Shown here piece after piece: positions 32,503-43,454 of a DNA stretch of 64,000 bases. Origin of the DNA: Isochrysis galbana (Eukaryota > Haptophyta > Isochrysidales > Isochrysidaceae); NCBI GenBank assembly GCA_018136815.1, contig CM030941.1, positions 1,549,582 through 1,613,581 on the forward strand. The letters are read 5' to 3'. Numbering within the stretch: position 1 is the first letter of the stretch; each line of letters begins with the position of its first letter. The notes below the pieces were generated by a model. That model did no database searches and was not told the DNA's origin. It worked only from the letters and a program-made list of their open reading frames with translations. Position numbers and translations under genes: made by a program.

Positions 32503-32874
32503 GCCCTGCCGGCCTCCTGGGGACCTGAAGAGGGGCCGCAGGCGCGCGCCATGGGCGCCCGCCGCAGGGAAGAGAGGAGGAAAGGGGAAGAGGGAGGGGA
32601 GGGGGGAGCGGCAGCTCTCCCCTCCGGCAGAAACGTGTCTTCTCGCCCCGTTTGGGTAAGAGAAGACGGGGGCGCCAGAGCCAGGAGGGAAGGGCCGCGG
32701 CTCGCCGCGGCCACTCGCCTCGGCGAGGAGAGATTAGCGCTCCTGGGCCCCTATTCACGAGTGACCCCCCCCCCCCCTGCGTTGCTTTTACCCGAAAGGG
32801 GTTTTCCCCCAGCGTGGACTCGAGGAGAGGACGCGCTGGGGTGCGCGGGGTCGGTGCGTGCATTGGGGGGAGGG
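32503..32874 (+). mobile_element. Interior fragment of the 870-bp retroposon
   Basis: From CTGCCGGCCTCCTGGGGACC to GGTGCGTGCATTGGGGG it matches 47165-47535. Shared strings are GCCGCAGGGAAGAGAGGAGG, CGGCAGAAACGTGTCTTCTC and CCGAAAGGGGTTTTCCCCCA. Both ends of the element are missing. Confidence 0.75.
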
Positions 32875-33254
32875 GAAAGCAAACAACTTCCTGGAGAGGC
32901 TGCACGAGTTGGGGGGGAGGGGACCGCCAGGCACAGCGCCACGATGAGCCGCTTGCGCCGCGCTTGCTGCGCCCGCATCTGCGTCTCAACCTGGGCGACG
33001 AGAGTGGGCCAGAGGCGCGCGTGGCCATGAATGACCTCGGCTGCGCCGGTCACGCCGGCCAGCGCGGCCCGGTTCGCTTGGTTCACTCGCGCGCCAGCCC
33101 GTGGCGAGCGGGGGCTCCTGGGCGCCATCGCGACGATGGCAGCCGGCGCCGAGTGATCCAGAGCGTTCAGTTTTCTTTTGACAAAGCAAAAAATTAGATA
33201 AATTTTTGCGGCCGTTTTCCCCATAACGCGCGCGACTGTCGGCAAGGGGGGTTA
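32875..33254. other. Gap between repeats
   Basis: A minus-strand frame (about 33150-32940) gives an Ala/Arg-rich helical peptide (GAAEVIHGHARLWPTLVAQV) that could be leftover coding sequence of the Harbinger element or a host gene. I cannot support either. No other gene. Confidence 0.3.
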
Positions 33255-34421
33255 CTTTGCAAGACAAGATTTTTTAGTTAAAAAAAGCTCGCAGCCCAAG
33301 TTTTTAGTTAAAATCTCCCGGAACGGCGGAAATCGCGCTGCTGGTTTTCGGGCCGCCTCGCTATTGAACTTTTGGCTACCCGCCAGCGATGGCGGACGAG
33401 GCCCTGCCCGCGGACGAGCTGCTTAGCCAGCTGGAGCCAGCTGGTGAAGGCGAGGCGCCCACGGGACGGCGGCCGCCACTTCGGCCCGGCTGCCCGACAT
33501 CGGCGCCAACAAACAAATAGAAAGAATCCACAAAGGCCACCGCGAGAAGCGACGTCCAGCCCTTATAGTTGCGAAACTCCATCTTGCCCACCTCGTGGTC
33601 CGGAGTAAAAGGAATGTGAGTGCCATCAACCGCCATTGCCACGTTTGGGATGCCACGACGCTTCTCAAACTCCTCTCTGACGCCGCGGATGTACTCGGGG
33701 GGCCGAGGAGTGTTGGGCATGTACGTGGGCTTGAGCACGTTGAGCACGCCCGCCACGAAGTCGTCGAGATAGCCCTTGACCGTTGTCGCACCCAAGCTGG
33801 CAGCGTCGCCCGCGACCTTGGGGACCACGCCGTGCGCGATGAGGTAGAGGCACACCGCCACCTTGAAGCGCCCACTCACTGCCAGCTCGGGGTTGCGGCA
33901 CTGCGAGTCGACCAAGAAGCCTGCACTCGCCAGCGTGTTCGCGATGAGCTCGAACGTCGCCCTCGTCACCCTGAAGTTGGTCTTGTACGTGATCTCGTCG
34001 CCAGCCTCGAGGTAACCGTAGATGGTGGAGCCCCGCCAACCACCGTCAGCCCGCTCCACATACCGCCGCCGTTTGCGGCCGCCAGGCTCTTGCGCGCCGG
34101 TGGGCTCGAGGGTGGCCGTGGACGCCAGCACAGCCGCTTGCGCCGCGAGCTGGACGATCGCGAGCCGCCGCGTGCGCCGCGACCACTCGCGATCACCCTG
34201 TGCTGCCACTGCCGCAGCCTCTGTCGCTCCTGCCGCCTCTCCACCGGCGCCCAGCATCGCCAGCGCAGCGACGACGGCGGCATGCCCGCGGCTGGGCATT
34301 TGAGCGCACCAGAGCGCCCGGCGGAGCGATCCAGGGCACCAAAATCTCGCGATAGGGGTTTCGTCGGCTCGCACCAAGATATCTCTAAAAAATTAGCTTA
34401 TTGTTTTGGTCTTGCAAAGGG
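33255..34421 (-). mobile_element. PIF/Harbinger element remnant with short inverted ends
   Basis: CTTTGCAAGAC at 33255-33265 is inverted as GTCTTGCAAAG at 34411-34421, and AT-rich ATTTTTTAG blocks lie just inside both. Between them is a truncated Harbinger nuclease gene on the minus strand. The right end is 52 bp from the NSUN2 start codon. Confidence 0.55.
33376..34299 (-). pseudogene. PIF/Harbinger nuclease (DDE_Tnp_4-like), truncated
   Basis: From ATG 34299-34297: an Ala-rich N-terminus, then EITYKTNFRVTRATFELIAN and AVCLYLIAHGVVPKVAGDAA (helix-turn-helix-like). The catalytic domain then begins with NVAMAVDGTHIPFTPD (first Asp) and EFRNYKGWTSLLAVAFVDSF with YLFVGADVGQPGRSG. After that the sequence becomes Ser/Pro-rich and unrelated. 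The second Asp context is altered (GRSGGR) and the last acidic residue with the C-terminal third is missing. It cannot encode an active nuclease. Confidence 0.8.
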
Positions 34422-34473
34422 GGTAGGAATAGATTGCTCAGCGCCGGCCGGCCGGCCGCGTCGTCCAGGGGAG

Positions 34474-37230
34474 ATGGGCGGGTCGGCCGCGCCCCGTCTG
34501 GAGCGTGGGAACGCGCAGTTCCATAAGTACTACAGAGAGCAGCTTGCGCCGCTGCTTCACGGCGAAGACGACTGGGACGCGCTGATCGCGTCTCTGGGGA
34601 CTCCCCTACCCGTCTCGTTTCGAATCTCTGGAGCGGCACTCGACGCGACCACCGCCGCCGTCCGTTTGCACGTTGAGACGGTGCACGTGCCAGCGCTTGC
34701 GCACACCTCCTCGCCGCTCAGGCCACTTCCGTGGTACCCAGCTCGCTTGGCCTGGCAGGTGGGCACTTCACGCTCTGGGCTGCGAGGCAGGGCGGCACCC
34801 GGGCACACTGCGGCGGACCATGAGATGATGCAAGCACTGCGTGAACTGCGCAGCTTCCTCATGGAAGAGGCCGATGCTGGGCATGTTCATCGGCAAGAGG
34901 CCGCATCGATGGTCCCTCCACTCCTTCTAGATGTCAAGCCGGGGATGCGTGTGCTCGACATGTGCGTCCAACACCTGTAGACTGGCCAGACGGACTGCCC
35001 CAATCTCAATGGTTGTCTTTCTTTGCTGGATGTAGGTGCGCATCTCCCGGGTCCAAGTCCCAGCAGCTTCTCGAGCTGCTCCGCGCTTCCGGCTCAGATT
35101 TTTGCGTTGGAGACGGTGCATGCCGAACTTCTGCGGGCGGGGCTCTTTCGCCTCATCGCGCAAGTTTAGGTGACAATGGTGGCATTCTTGTGGCCAATGA
35201 CGCCGATTTTCAGCGAAGCACCATGTTGGCCTCAAGGGCATGCAAGCTGAATTCAACTGAACTGTTGGTGTGCTGTCACGATGGACGGCACCTGCCTGAG
35301 GCTTTTCCCGCCTCGCATGCACCGGTCACGCCGTCGATTGGGCATGTTGGCTTTGAGGGCCGCAAGGAATATCTTTTCCAGTTTGACCGCATTCTTTGTG
35401 ATGTGCCATGCTCGGGGGATGGCACAATCCGAAAAGCACCCAACCTTTGGCCGAGGTGGGTAGCCGCCAATGGCAATGCCCTGCACCGATTGCAGCTTCA
35501 GCTTGCGGCCAAAGCCGTCCGCCTCCTCCGCGTGGGGGGTAGGCTCGTCTACTCGACGTGCTCGCTGAATCCAATCGAGAACGAGGTGCGCACTTCTTGT
35601 TTTGCTCTTGACTCCGGATGATCTCCTCAGCTATCCCGGCCCTTCATCATGTGAGGATGAACCGTCCACTGCATCCTCAGGCTGTTGTTGCCGCCTTGCT
35701 CAAAACGTTCGGAAAAGATGTGCTACGTGTCGTCGACACTTCCACGGCGTTGCCGGGGCTTGCCACTCGCTGTGGACTCACGCACTGGCGAATCTGGCAC
35801 CGTGGCAAGTGGCATGAGAGCTTCGCGTCGCTAGTGGATCGATTCCCGCGAAGGGGGGAACGGAAGAAATCCTCTGGTTGCCCGCCATTCGAGGCCCTTT
35901 TCCCGCCAAGCGATGAGGAAAAGCGTTGGATGGGACTGGAGCGGTGCATGAGGCTGCTGCCCCACGACCATGACGGTGGCGGCTTCTTCATCGCAATCAT
36001 TGACAAAATAGGCGAGCATGATGCCTCTGCAGGGGCACTCAGCCCGGATGAGCCGGAAGTCTGCGTGGCCGATGGTGCATCTGTCCTTCCTGAGGCCCTC
36101 GCGTCGTTTCGCCCTACGATAAGGGCAGGCGATCCGCCAGGGACGGCTTTGCGTGGCGCTTTGGCCTCAAGGGCTAGCGAATTGGGTCCCGGTGAGACTG
36201 CCACTGCTGTGGTGGTTGCTGGAACAGGATCGGAGAGGGGGGCGCATACTCGAGAGTCAATCGGCGCTGACAGCGTTACCACAGCGGCGACGCAAGCCGA
36301 TGTGTCAGATGAGGTCCCGTTTGCGAGGCCTCTGCACGCCGTTGGCGGTGGCACCACGCCCAAGAAACTCGCCATTGCAAGCGCGTCCGGTTTCGCGCCA
36401 CTGTTCGAATTGCCGTCCGAGTTGTGCTCGCAGCTTGCAACTTTCTATGGGCTCGATGGAGCATTCCCATTCGACAGGTTGCTCGCGCGATCTGCGCAGG
36501 TGACTTGGCGTCGCGTGGCCAGCTCAACATGCCATACCCCATACCATTTATGTGGTCATTCATTGCACTTGGCGTGAGCCTCGGACCCCTTCACCCACAT
36601 GATCTTGTTTGACCCCCCCTCCCCCCCCCTCCAGCACACGCACGCCGTGCGTACGCACACACACATGAGTACCTTTCGCTGATTGGAACGCAGGTGCAAC
36701 CTCCTCTTGTGATACTCATCGCACCAAGTGTCCGAAGCATCATCGACGCGGATTCCAACGGCCAATTGCGCATCGTAAACACGGGTGTGCGCATTTTCGA
36801 GAAGAGCCGCGTCAAGGGCGCGACATGCGAGTACCGGGTCTGTAACGGTGCCCTGCCATTTTTGCTGCCACACATGCAAAGACAACGAGCGCGCATGCGA
36901 CGTGAAGTCCTTGAAGCTCTTCTCATCAAAGGTGAGCTTAAATCTCAAGAATGGAAGCAACATGACAATAGTGCGCACCATACTCTTGAGGACTGCGCCC
37001 CAGGGTACGTCGTGCTGGAATGCGAGGGGAAAGAGAGCCAGCCCATTGTCGTGACGGCTCTAAAGGCCCCTTCGGGCAATTTGCAATTGATGATCAGTAA
37101 AGCGGAACTTGCCTCGATCTTGCGCCGACTTGGTGTCTCAGCAACTGATGTTACGAAGGCGGTAGCCACTCGTGAACAACGTCAACAAGCGCAAAGAGAG
37201 AAAGCTTTGCAACAAAAGGGCGAGCTCTGA
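34474..37230 (+). CDS. NSUN2: NSUN2-type tRNA/mRNA cytosine-5 methyltransferase
   Basis: Exons are 34474-34961, 35036-35585, 35681-36499 and 36694-37230 (797 residues). Introns are 74, 95 and 194 nt, all GT-AG and frame-preserving. The first rejoins RVLDMCASPGSKSQQLLELL (SAM-binding motif I), the second SLNPIENEAVVAALLK. It shows HKYYREQLAPLL and PLPVSFRISG at the N-terminus, QEAASMVPPLLLDVKPGMRV, GGILVANDAD, DRILCDVPCSGDGT (motif IV cysteine) and GRLVYSTCSLNP (motif VI catalytic cysteine). A C-terminal PUA-like region follows (RIVNTGVRIFEKS). The family methylates C48-50 and C34 of tRNAs in the nucleus. Length is near animal NSUN2. A Harbinger relic lies directly upstream and probably contributes promoter sequence. 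A basic coiled tail (REQRQQAQREKALQQKGEL) ends the protein. Confidence 0.93.
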
Positions 37231-37458
37231 GGGATCTTTCACGAATTTTCAGCACCGTTGGTGTTCGATGGTGTCTTGTCGGGAGGAATATAGTCCCCGT
37301 CGTCCAGCCTCAGCACTTGTTCGTGAGGCGGCGACCGCGCTTGTCGACGTGATGGCCTGATTACACGATCAAGTCGAGGTACGCGTGCCACGCGCACGGC
37401 TAAGGGCCAAGCAAGATGTTGTGAAAATTTTCTTGCGCTGTCGAGGGGGGTTACATGT
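37231..37458. other. Intergenic, downstream of NSUN2
   Basis: No gene seen. Confidence 0.4.
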
Positions 37459-37702
37459 AGGGCGGTCAAACAGGGGCTTTTTAACCATGAGTAAGGGCCG
37501 GGCTGCATTTTTTGATCGTGGCGCGATGCCCAATAAAAAGCTCGGGGGGGGGGCTGCCTGACGCGACGAAAATCTTCGCCAAGAAATGGTGCGATTCGCC
37601 CCCCCTCTCCCGCCCCCGTCCGTCACGCGCGCTCACGCTCTACCCGTAAAGAATTTGCGGTCGCGCCCGCGGGGGGATCGGTTGCTTAATATCTGAGCTA
37701 CA
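37459..37702 (+). repeat. Dispersed repeat, about 245 bp, copy 2
   Basis: Partner of 23612-23850, from AGGGCGGTCAAACAGGGGCT to ATATCTGAGCTACAC. It abuts the hairpin of the next retroposon at 37704. Confidence 0.8.
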
Positions 37703-37703
37703 C

Positions 37704-38191
37704 AACTAAGTTTATACTTGGTTCTCCCATGGGGGGGGCACGAGCCACCCCCTCTCTCCACTCCTCCCCTGCCATGGGGGAGGAACCACCCATCCTCCTG
37801 GCTACTCCCGGCATGCCTCATGGCTTGCCGGGAGGAGACTGCCCTACTGACCCACTCTCTCATTGGCAGGCTCGCCTGCCTCGCGCGCCCTGACCTGTCA
37901 TGGCCAGCCCATCGCTCCAACCCCCCCTCCTCCCCTGGTCGACAGGCAGACAGGTGCAGATTGGGGGCCCCAGAGGCTTAGAGGCTCAGGAGCGCCAGCG
38001 AGGGAGAGGCAGGGGAGGCCAGGGCCCAGCCCCAGCCTCCTCTGCCCCTGACCTGGCCTCCAGGAGCCTCCAGGGGTCGCCAGCAGTCAGCTGCAGGCCT
38101 GTCGCAGGCACGCCATCGCGCGTGCCGCAGGAGAGAGGAGAGGGAGCGCGGAGAAGGGAAGTCCCGCACCTGTTTACAGGATAAGTTGGGC
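37704..38191 (+). mobile_element. Hairpin-headed retroposon, 5' part
   Basis: The hairpin AACTAAGTTTATACTTGGTT (37704-37723) is followed by CCCATGGGGGGGGCACGAGC, CATGGGGGAGGAACCACCCA and GGCATGCCTCATGGCTTGCC, the same order as in 46115-46393. The second half (GAGGGAGAGGCAGGGGAGGC) belongs to the family body. It ends where the next hairpin begins at 38192, so two elements are joined head to tail. Confidence 0.7.
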
Positions 38192-39700
38192 AACTAACTT
38201 TATAGTTGGTTGCGATGGAGCGTGCCGCCGAGCCCCTCCTCTCCTTCGGGCCCCCCGCCGAGGGCGGCCCCCCTGCCCCCACGGACCAGTCGCTGGCGAA
38301 GCGGCCACGTCCACCCTCGGAGGCCGACAAGGTGCGTGCGACCCCGGTCGCGCCACACGGCCCGTGGCCCCGGCCACACCACCCACAGCAGCCATGCTGC
38401 CCTCCCACATGGGAGGGAGCTGGCTGCAGGTCTCAGGAGGACTATCTCAGGCGGACAGGACCGCCACTCCATTGGGCATGCCTTATGGCAGAGGCCCCTC
38501 TCACCCTGGTCAGGGCCGCGCCGCCTCGGCGGCGCGGCTCGTGGCCGGGTGGCCCTCATGGGCACAACTCCTTGACAAACAACAACTTACGACATGAATG
38601 CACGCCACTCTGGCCACACAGAGCGAGACCAGCAGCCACTACAACCAGGACAACCAGACGAATCGCGCACCCAGACTCCCTCACACACCCCCACCGCCCC
38701 CTCTCAGCAACACTAACCTCCCCACCGCCTTCGACCGGCCCTCAGGAGACAGACTCAGAAGGAGAAGATCAACCAGGAGACACAGATGCCACCTATGACC
38801 TGTCGTTCCAACAAGCGGGCGACCTAATCTTTCACGACACGACGGTCTACGCGGCCATCGTAGAGCTTCTACTCGAGCTCGAAGGCGTCGACCCCGAGCC
38901 CGACTTCTGGGCCCGCTCCTCAAAGGGCCCATGGCACATCGGAGTCAATGAAGACTGCGCCCAACAATTCCAAGCTCGGTACGGACTTCAAACCACGCTT
39001 CGCATCCACCAAGTTGACGTGGCAGTTCAGGTCAAAATCGTAACCATGGAGGACAAGCTAAACAAAAAGGGCACCTCGTCGCGTAAGGCGCTCTACGAAG
39101 CCCTCCAAGATGTAGCGGCCCACATCGTGGTGGAAGCCGACGGGCTGGCGCAAGCCTCGAAAATCACTTTGAGCACCCTGGTCAAAGCAGTCGAAAAAGA
39201 AGGGCTCACATTCCTCAAAGGTAACCGCGAGCGAATGAAGCTAGAAGGTGAGTCGGGCACATTTGTGTCCAAAGTGGCTCACTCTACGCGCTGGCATCTC
39301 TACGTCGCAGCGTCCCAAGGATCGTTCCTCGTGAGCAACTTCCCGCGCAAGCTTCTCCTCGCCGTCGACAATACGATACTCCCGGTGAACTACGCCTTGC
39401 GCGCGTGCAAGGCATTGGAAATGCCTCAAGGCCTCCAAACTCCCCATAAGTTGATGATCCATGGTAGCCTCAGGGGCTGCAAAGGGTGGCGCCCCGAAGT
39501 GGCACGCAATCTTCAACCGGCCCACAGGCGCTGCATCTGTGACGCAGAGGCGGCCAAGCGCAAAGAGCGAGTCGAAGCATGGAAGACCGCGCCACGCCCC
39601 AAATCGGTACGGGAGGCACTTGGCAAAGACCCCCCAAAAACTTGCGCGCGTTTCACGCAAGGGCTGTGCCTCCGCAACAAGCGCGGAGTGCACTGAGGAC
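38192..39700 (+). mobile_element. Hairpin-headed non-LTR-like element with long ORF1
   Basis: The hairpin AACTAACTTTATAGTTGGTT (38192-38211) ends 3 bp before the ORF1 ATG at 38215. The element is represented only by ORF1; downstream sequence is piggyBac-related, so its 3' portion is missing. Confidence 0.7.
38215..39696 (+). CDS. ORF1 (Gag-like) protein of the non-LTR-like element
   Basis: 493 residues from ATG 38215. The Pro/Ala-rich head is shared with copies at 689 (-), 5951 (-) and 18307 (-). Then comes an acidic patch (SEGEDQPGDTDATYDLSFQQ) and a folded-looking region of about 300 residues (LLLELEGVDPEPDFWARSSK, KALYEALQDVAAHIVVEADG, RWHLYVAASQGSFLVSNFPR). A basic hinge follows (EAAKRKERVEAWKTAPRPKS). 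The end is CCCH-like, CARFTQGLCLRNKRGVH, then TGA. Further CTH and DGC residues follow in frame after the TGA, so the stop may be a mutation within a longer finger region. I do not recognise the middle domain. Position and finger suggest an RNA-binding ORF1. Confidence 0.6.
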   Translation: MERAAEPLLSFGPPAEGGPPAPTDQSLAKRPRPPSEADKVRATPVAPHGPWPRPHHPQQPCCPPTWEGAGCRSQEDYLRRTGPPLHWACLMAEAPLTLVRAAPPRRRGSWPGGPHGHNSLTNNNLRHECTPLWPHRARPAATTTRTTRRIAHPDSLTHPHRPLSATLTSPPPSTGPQETDSEGEDQPGDTDATYDLSFQQAGDLIFHDTTVYAAIVELLLELEGVDPEPDFWARSSKGPWHIGVNEDCAQQFQARYGLQTTLRIHQVDVAVQVKIVTMEDKLNKKGTSSRKALYEALQDVAAHIVVEADGLAQASKITLSTLVKAVEKEGLTFLKGNRERMKLEGESGTFVSKVAHSTRWHLYVAASQGSFLVSNFPRKLLLAVDNTILPVNYALRACKALEMPQGLQTPHKLMIHGSLRGCKGWRPEVARNLQPAHRRCICDAEAAKRKERVEAWKTAPRPKSVREALGKDPPKTCARFTQGLCLRNKRGVH

Positions 39701-39734
39701 GCCGCCAGTCCGGTGGCGCGGCGGACACGACTGG

Positions 39735-40717
39735 CCAGAAGCGCAAGGCGACATGCACCCATGGGGCTCAGGCTGACGGATGCAACAGATTCACCTGGAC
39801 AGTGCTCAGCAAAGGTGAGTATGAGCTGTGCTTGTGGCAGGACGCCCAACTCATACTGCCGTACGGGAATTTTTTTTCAGGAACTAGGTGTGGCCTCCTC
39901 GCCCGAGGCTCGCATGGGTCCAAGAATTCGCACTCCGTCTGGGCCCCGGAGAGCATATGGCACTACAACGTGCAGGGGCGCAGCGCAACAGATGGGCACG
40001 ACCAACAGCGCAAGAAGCTCGCGCTTGCAACGCGACGCACCGTCCGCAGCGGCACTAAGGGCATCCTCTTTGCGGTTGACATTGCATTCACAAACGGTTC
40101 TATAGTGTGGAGCTTCTTGGCACACAAGGCGGGACTGCCTGCGAATGATCACCGACGCAAGCGAACCAAGGTGTGCAACCACACGCCTGCACGTGCCATG
40201 TGCTTGCTGCTGCACTGTGCTCTCCCGCCCTTCCTTGCATTGTGCCGCTCACTTTGCCTGCCGCCGGCTGTGGCCTGCCGTTGGCCTGTCGATGCCTTTG
40301 CGTACAGGTGGAATTCTGCCTGCAGTGGGCCACACACGTTCTCGAACGAACGCAGACACTTCGGAAGCGCAAGCCCGCAGGCTTGTGTGTTGTGCAGGCA
40401 GGGGCAATGATGATAAATTCGGGAGAGTTTCTGAGCCCAGCCTCCAAACACGTGCAGCGGCGCGCCGAACACGAGCTCGTTGACATGGGCAAGGTTGCGG
40501 TGGAGCTAAGCGAGAAGAACCGCCGCACCGGGTCACGTGGTCCGCTCAAGAAAGCCGAGCGTGTGTCCCCGCTAAAGGGTCTTTGTGGGTACTCTGAAAA
40601 TGTGCTGTGCAGAAGCCGAAGCGACCCCAGTATGGGTGCTTTGCCTGTCGCGAAGGTATCGGCAGCTATTATCACTTGTCGTGCTTCTTTGCCACCCACC
40701 GGTGTCTCCGAGAATAG
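39735..40717 (+). pseudogene. piggyBac-type transposase, C-terminal part with introns
   Basis: Pieces in order: about 39735-39814, 39881-40170, 40308-40562 and 40613-40717. Introns with GTGAGT..TTTCAG, GTGTGC..TACAG and GTGTCC..TGCAG keep frame. The product has CNRFTWTVLSKGTRCGLLAR, then IWHYNVQGRSATDGHDQQRK, equivalent to the YN..M.GVD..DQ.R segment of piggyBac transposases. TVRSGTKGILFAVDIAFTNG follows. The C-terminal cysteine-rich finger is KPKRPQYGCFACREGIGSYY with HLSCFFATH, ending at TAG 40715-40717. The N-terminal and first catalytic regions are absent; ORF1 sequence lies there instead. Either a relic or a domesticated fragment. Confidence 0.55.
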
Positions 40718-41405
40718 TTGGAGGTTTTTGTCCGATTTTGTCCGTTTTTGCATTTTCCGTGATTTCGCACTGTTGGAAAGCCTCTATAGACTTAATCCTG
40801 GAGCCCATGCTGCATAGGGTGTTCTATCCTGCCTATGTGAAGGCCACCCAGCTAAAAAAATCAAGGCTAGCGAGCCCGCCAACCCAAATGCCGACATCAA
40901 AAAATCGGCTTATAGGGACGTACTAGGGTTAATGCTTTTTGTGGTACGAGTATGTACCTCCGTACTCCCCTATGGGCCCTCTCGGAACGGGGCCAGGGGG
41001 GATAGCGCGGCCCCCAGCAGCAGAGCGGAGACTTCTCAGACGGTCTCTCCTTCCTCGGTGTCAGTGTGTGTGCCTGGCGGCAGTGAAGACGTCGCCCGTC
41101 CGGCGCGCGGCGGACAGAGAGGGAGCGAGAGCGAGCGAGCGAGCAAGCAGAGAGAGCGAGAGAGAGCGCGAGAGAGAGCGCGAGAGAGCGCGAGAGCGAG
41201 CGAGAGAAAGCGAGAGAGCGCGAGAGAGCGCGAGAGCGAGCGAGAGAAAGCGAGAGAAGCGAGAGAGAGCAAGAGCGAGGGAGAGCGAGCGAGCGAGAGC
41301 GAGAGAGAGCGGGAAAGAGAGCGGGAAAGAGAGCGAGAGAGCGAGAGAGCGAGAGAGAGCGGGGGGAGGGAAGGGTGGGGAGGGCACGAGTGGAACGTGC
41401 CCGCA
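40718..41405. other. Intergenic with GAGC/GAGA low-complexity tract
   Basis: A GAGCGAGA-rich tract at 41115-41371 sits directly upstream of KLHDC4. Arg/Glu-rich frames in it are compositional. No gene. Confidence 0.6.
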
Positions 41406-43454
41406 ATGGGGAAACGCGACACAAAGGCGGCCAAGGCCAAGCGCGCCGAGCGGCGTGGCAAGGGGGCACTTAAGACGGGCGAGAAGACCATCAAGAGTGA
41501 ACAGAAGCAACAGCGCAGAGAGGCCAACAGGCAGGACGACGAGGATCTCGAGAAGGTGAGATCGGGACGGAAGCGGGACCCCTAGAGAGAGCCGAGCCGT
41601 CACTGCTCCACGCGCGCACACACGCATTCGCTCATACGCAGGCTGTTGGCCGTCCACTGCACCCTCCCACCCGCTCACCACAGGTGCTCAAGGAGCTGGC
41701 GGCGCTGCAGGCGACTGAGGCCGTGGCAGGTGAGACGGTAGTCCCACCGCCGTCGCCACGCGTCAACAGCTCGTTCACCCTACACCCAAGTGGCAATGAG
41801 ATCCTCCTCTTTGGCGGCGAGCACTACGACGGAAAGAAGTGCCAGTTCTACTCGCAGCTCTTTCGCTACTCCATCAAGCGTAACGAGTGGCGCCTTGTGA
41901 CGGTAAAGAAATCGCCACCACCCCGCTCGTCGCACCAGGCCGTCGCCGTTCCCACGGGCGGCGGCTCGCTTTTCGTCTTTGGTGGTGAGTTCTCCTCCAC
42001 CAACCAGACGCAGTTTTACCATTACCGCGACATGTGGTGCCTCGACCTGAGCACATGGACGTGGGAGCAGGTGCACGCAAAGAACGGCCCCTCCGCGCGG
42101 TCGGGCCACCGGATGGTCCACTGCCGCGACAAGCTTGTTGTTTTCGGTGGTTTTTTCGACAATTTGCGTGACGTCAGGTACTATAACGACGCGTATATCT
42201 TCGACCTTAACTTTTACCAGTGGCACAAGATCTCGACGGAGCCCGGCGCCATCGTACCGCAGCCGCGCTCTGGATGCTCGCTCGCCGCCGATGGCGCTGC
42301 AGGCGTCGTCTACCTGTACGGCGGCTATTATAAGAAAAAAGTGGTTATGCAGCAATTTGATGTGCACAAGGACAAGTCCGAGGTCGGCGAGCTGTCCGAG
42401 ACGGGTGTGGAGTTTCGGGACGCGTGGAAACTCGACTTATTTGGTGATGTTGCCACAGGCGCCCGCCCCGGCACGTGGGCACAGCTCAAGAAGTCGGGAT
42501 CGGCGCCCTCCTCGCGCTCCGGGAACTCCATGGTGCTGCACCGCAATAGGCTAGTGGTGTTTGGCGGCGTGCATGATGACGACACTCCCGAGGGAGACGG
42601 CCTCATCTCGCAATTCTACTCGGACCTATACTCCTATTCGCTCGACACTGGGCGATGGCACCAGCTGACAGTGGAACGCAAGGTGAAGAAGCCCGCGAAT
42701 GCAAGCAACGAGACGGTCGACGACGACGCGACGGTGGAGGAGGATGTTTCCGCCACCGATCTCTTCTCACTCGGCGGCGGTAGAAGGCGCAATCGGAATC
42801 GAGCTGACAGCAATGACAATGAGCCTTCTCGTAGCTCCAAGATGACAACCGAGGTGGTCCCGGTGGCAAGCGAACCCGTGAACGGCGACAACCTGGCCCC
42901 TGCCCCGTGCCCGCGGATGAATCACCGCGTCGCGCTCAAGGGGAATGTAATGTTTGTGTACGGCGGGCTCTATGAGCCCGAGGAGTCGGTGAGGCCCGCC
43001 CAACGTGGCCAGTGACACTGCTGTGCGCAGCTGTTCACCAGCTTGCAGCAAGTGCCTCGCCGCCTCCCTCGCCGCCTCCCCCCCCAGACCTCATCCCTCT
43101 ACCTCCGCCCCGCATGAGCAGGTGGAGATCACGCTAAATGACTTGTGGACCTTGGACTTGTCGAAGCTAGACGGGTGGAGCTGTTTGCACGAGGGCGTCG
43201 CCATAGAGGATGCCATGGTGCGCGATGAATCGGACGATTCAGAGGACGAGTTCTCGGGTGAGGAGGAGGAAAGCGCCGAGGAATCCTCTTCTAGCAGCGA
43301 CGAGAGCGAGAAGGTACTGCAGGCGCAGGCATCGACAAGCGCGCGGTCAAAAGTCTGCACATCTGCTGACAATGCTGGCGCGGCCAAGGCAGAAAGCGTA
43401 GGGACGGGTGAGGTGGATGGTATCGAGGAGGAGGAAACAGGGGAAGACCCCTGA
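41406..43454 (+). CDS. KLHDC4: Kelch domain-containing protein 4 homolog
   Basis: Exons are 41406-41555, 41684-42988 and 43122-43454 (595 residues). Introns are 128 and 133 nt (GTGAGA..CACAG, GTGAGG..AGCAG), frame-preserving. The basic N-terminus MGKRDTKAAKAKRAERRGKG is typical of the family. Six Kelch repeats follow: EILLFGGEHYDGKKC, LFVFGGEFSSTNQTQFYHYR, LVVFGGFFDNLRDVRYYNDA, VVYLYGGYYKKK, LVVFGGVHDDD and VMFVYGGLYEPEES. A charged insert separates repeats five and six. The C-terminus is highly acidic with Ser runs, as in animal and yeast homologs. The family (yeast Kel3) has no settled biochemical role; a propeller scaffold is expected. Confidence 0.93.

Noticed and set aside
40932-41585. 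Long plus-strand frames across the GAGC tract
   Set aside because: Arg/Glu/Ser repeats from a microsatellite. The only real coding part is KLHDC4 exon 1 (41406-41555) at the end.
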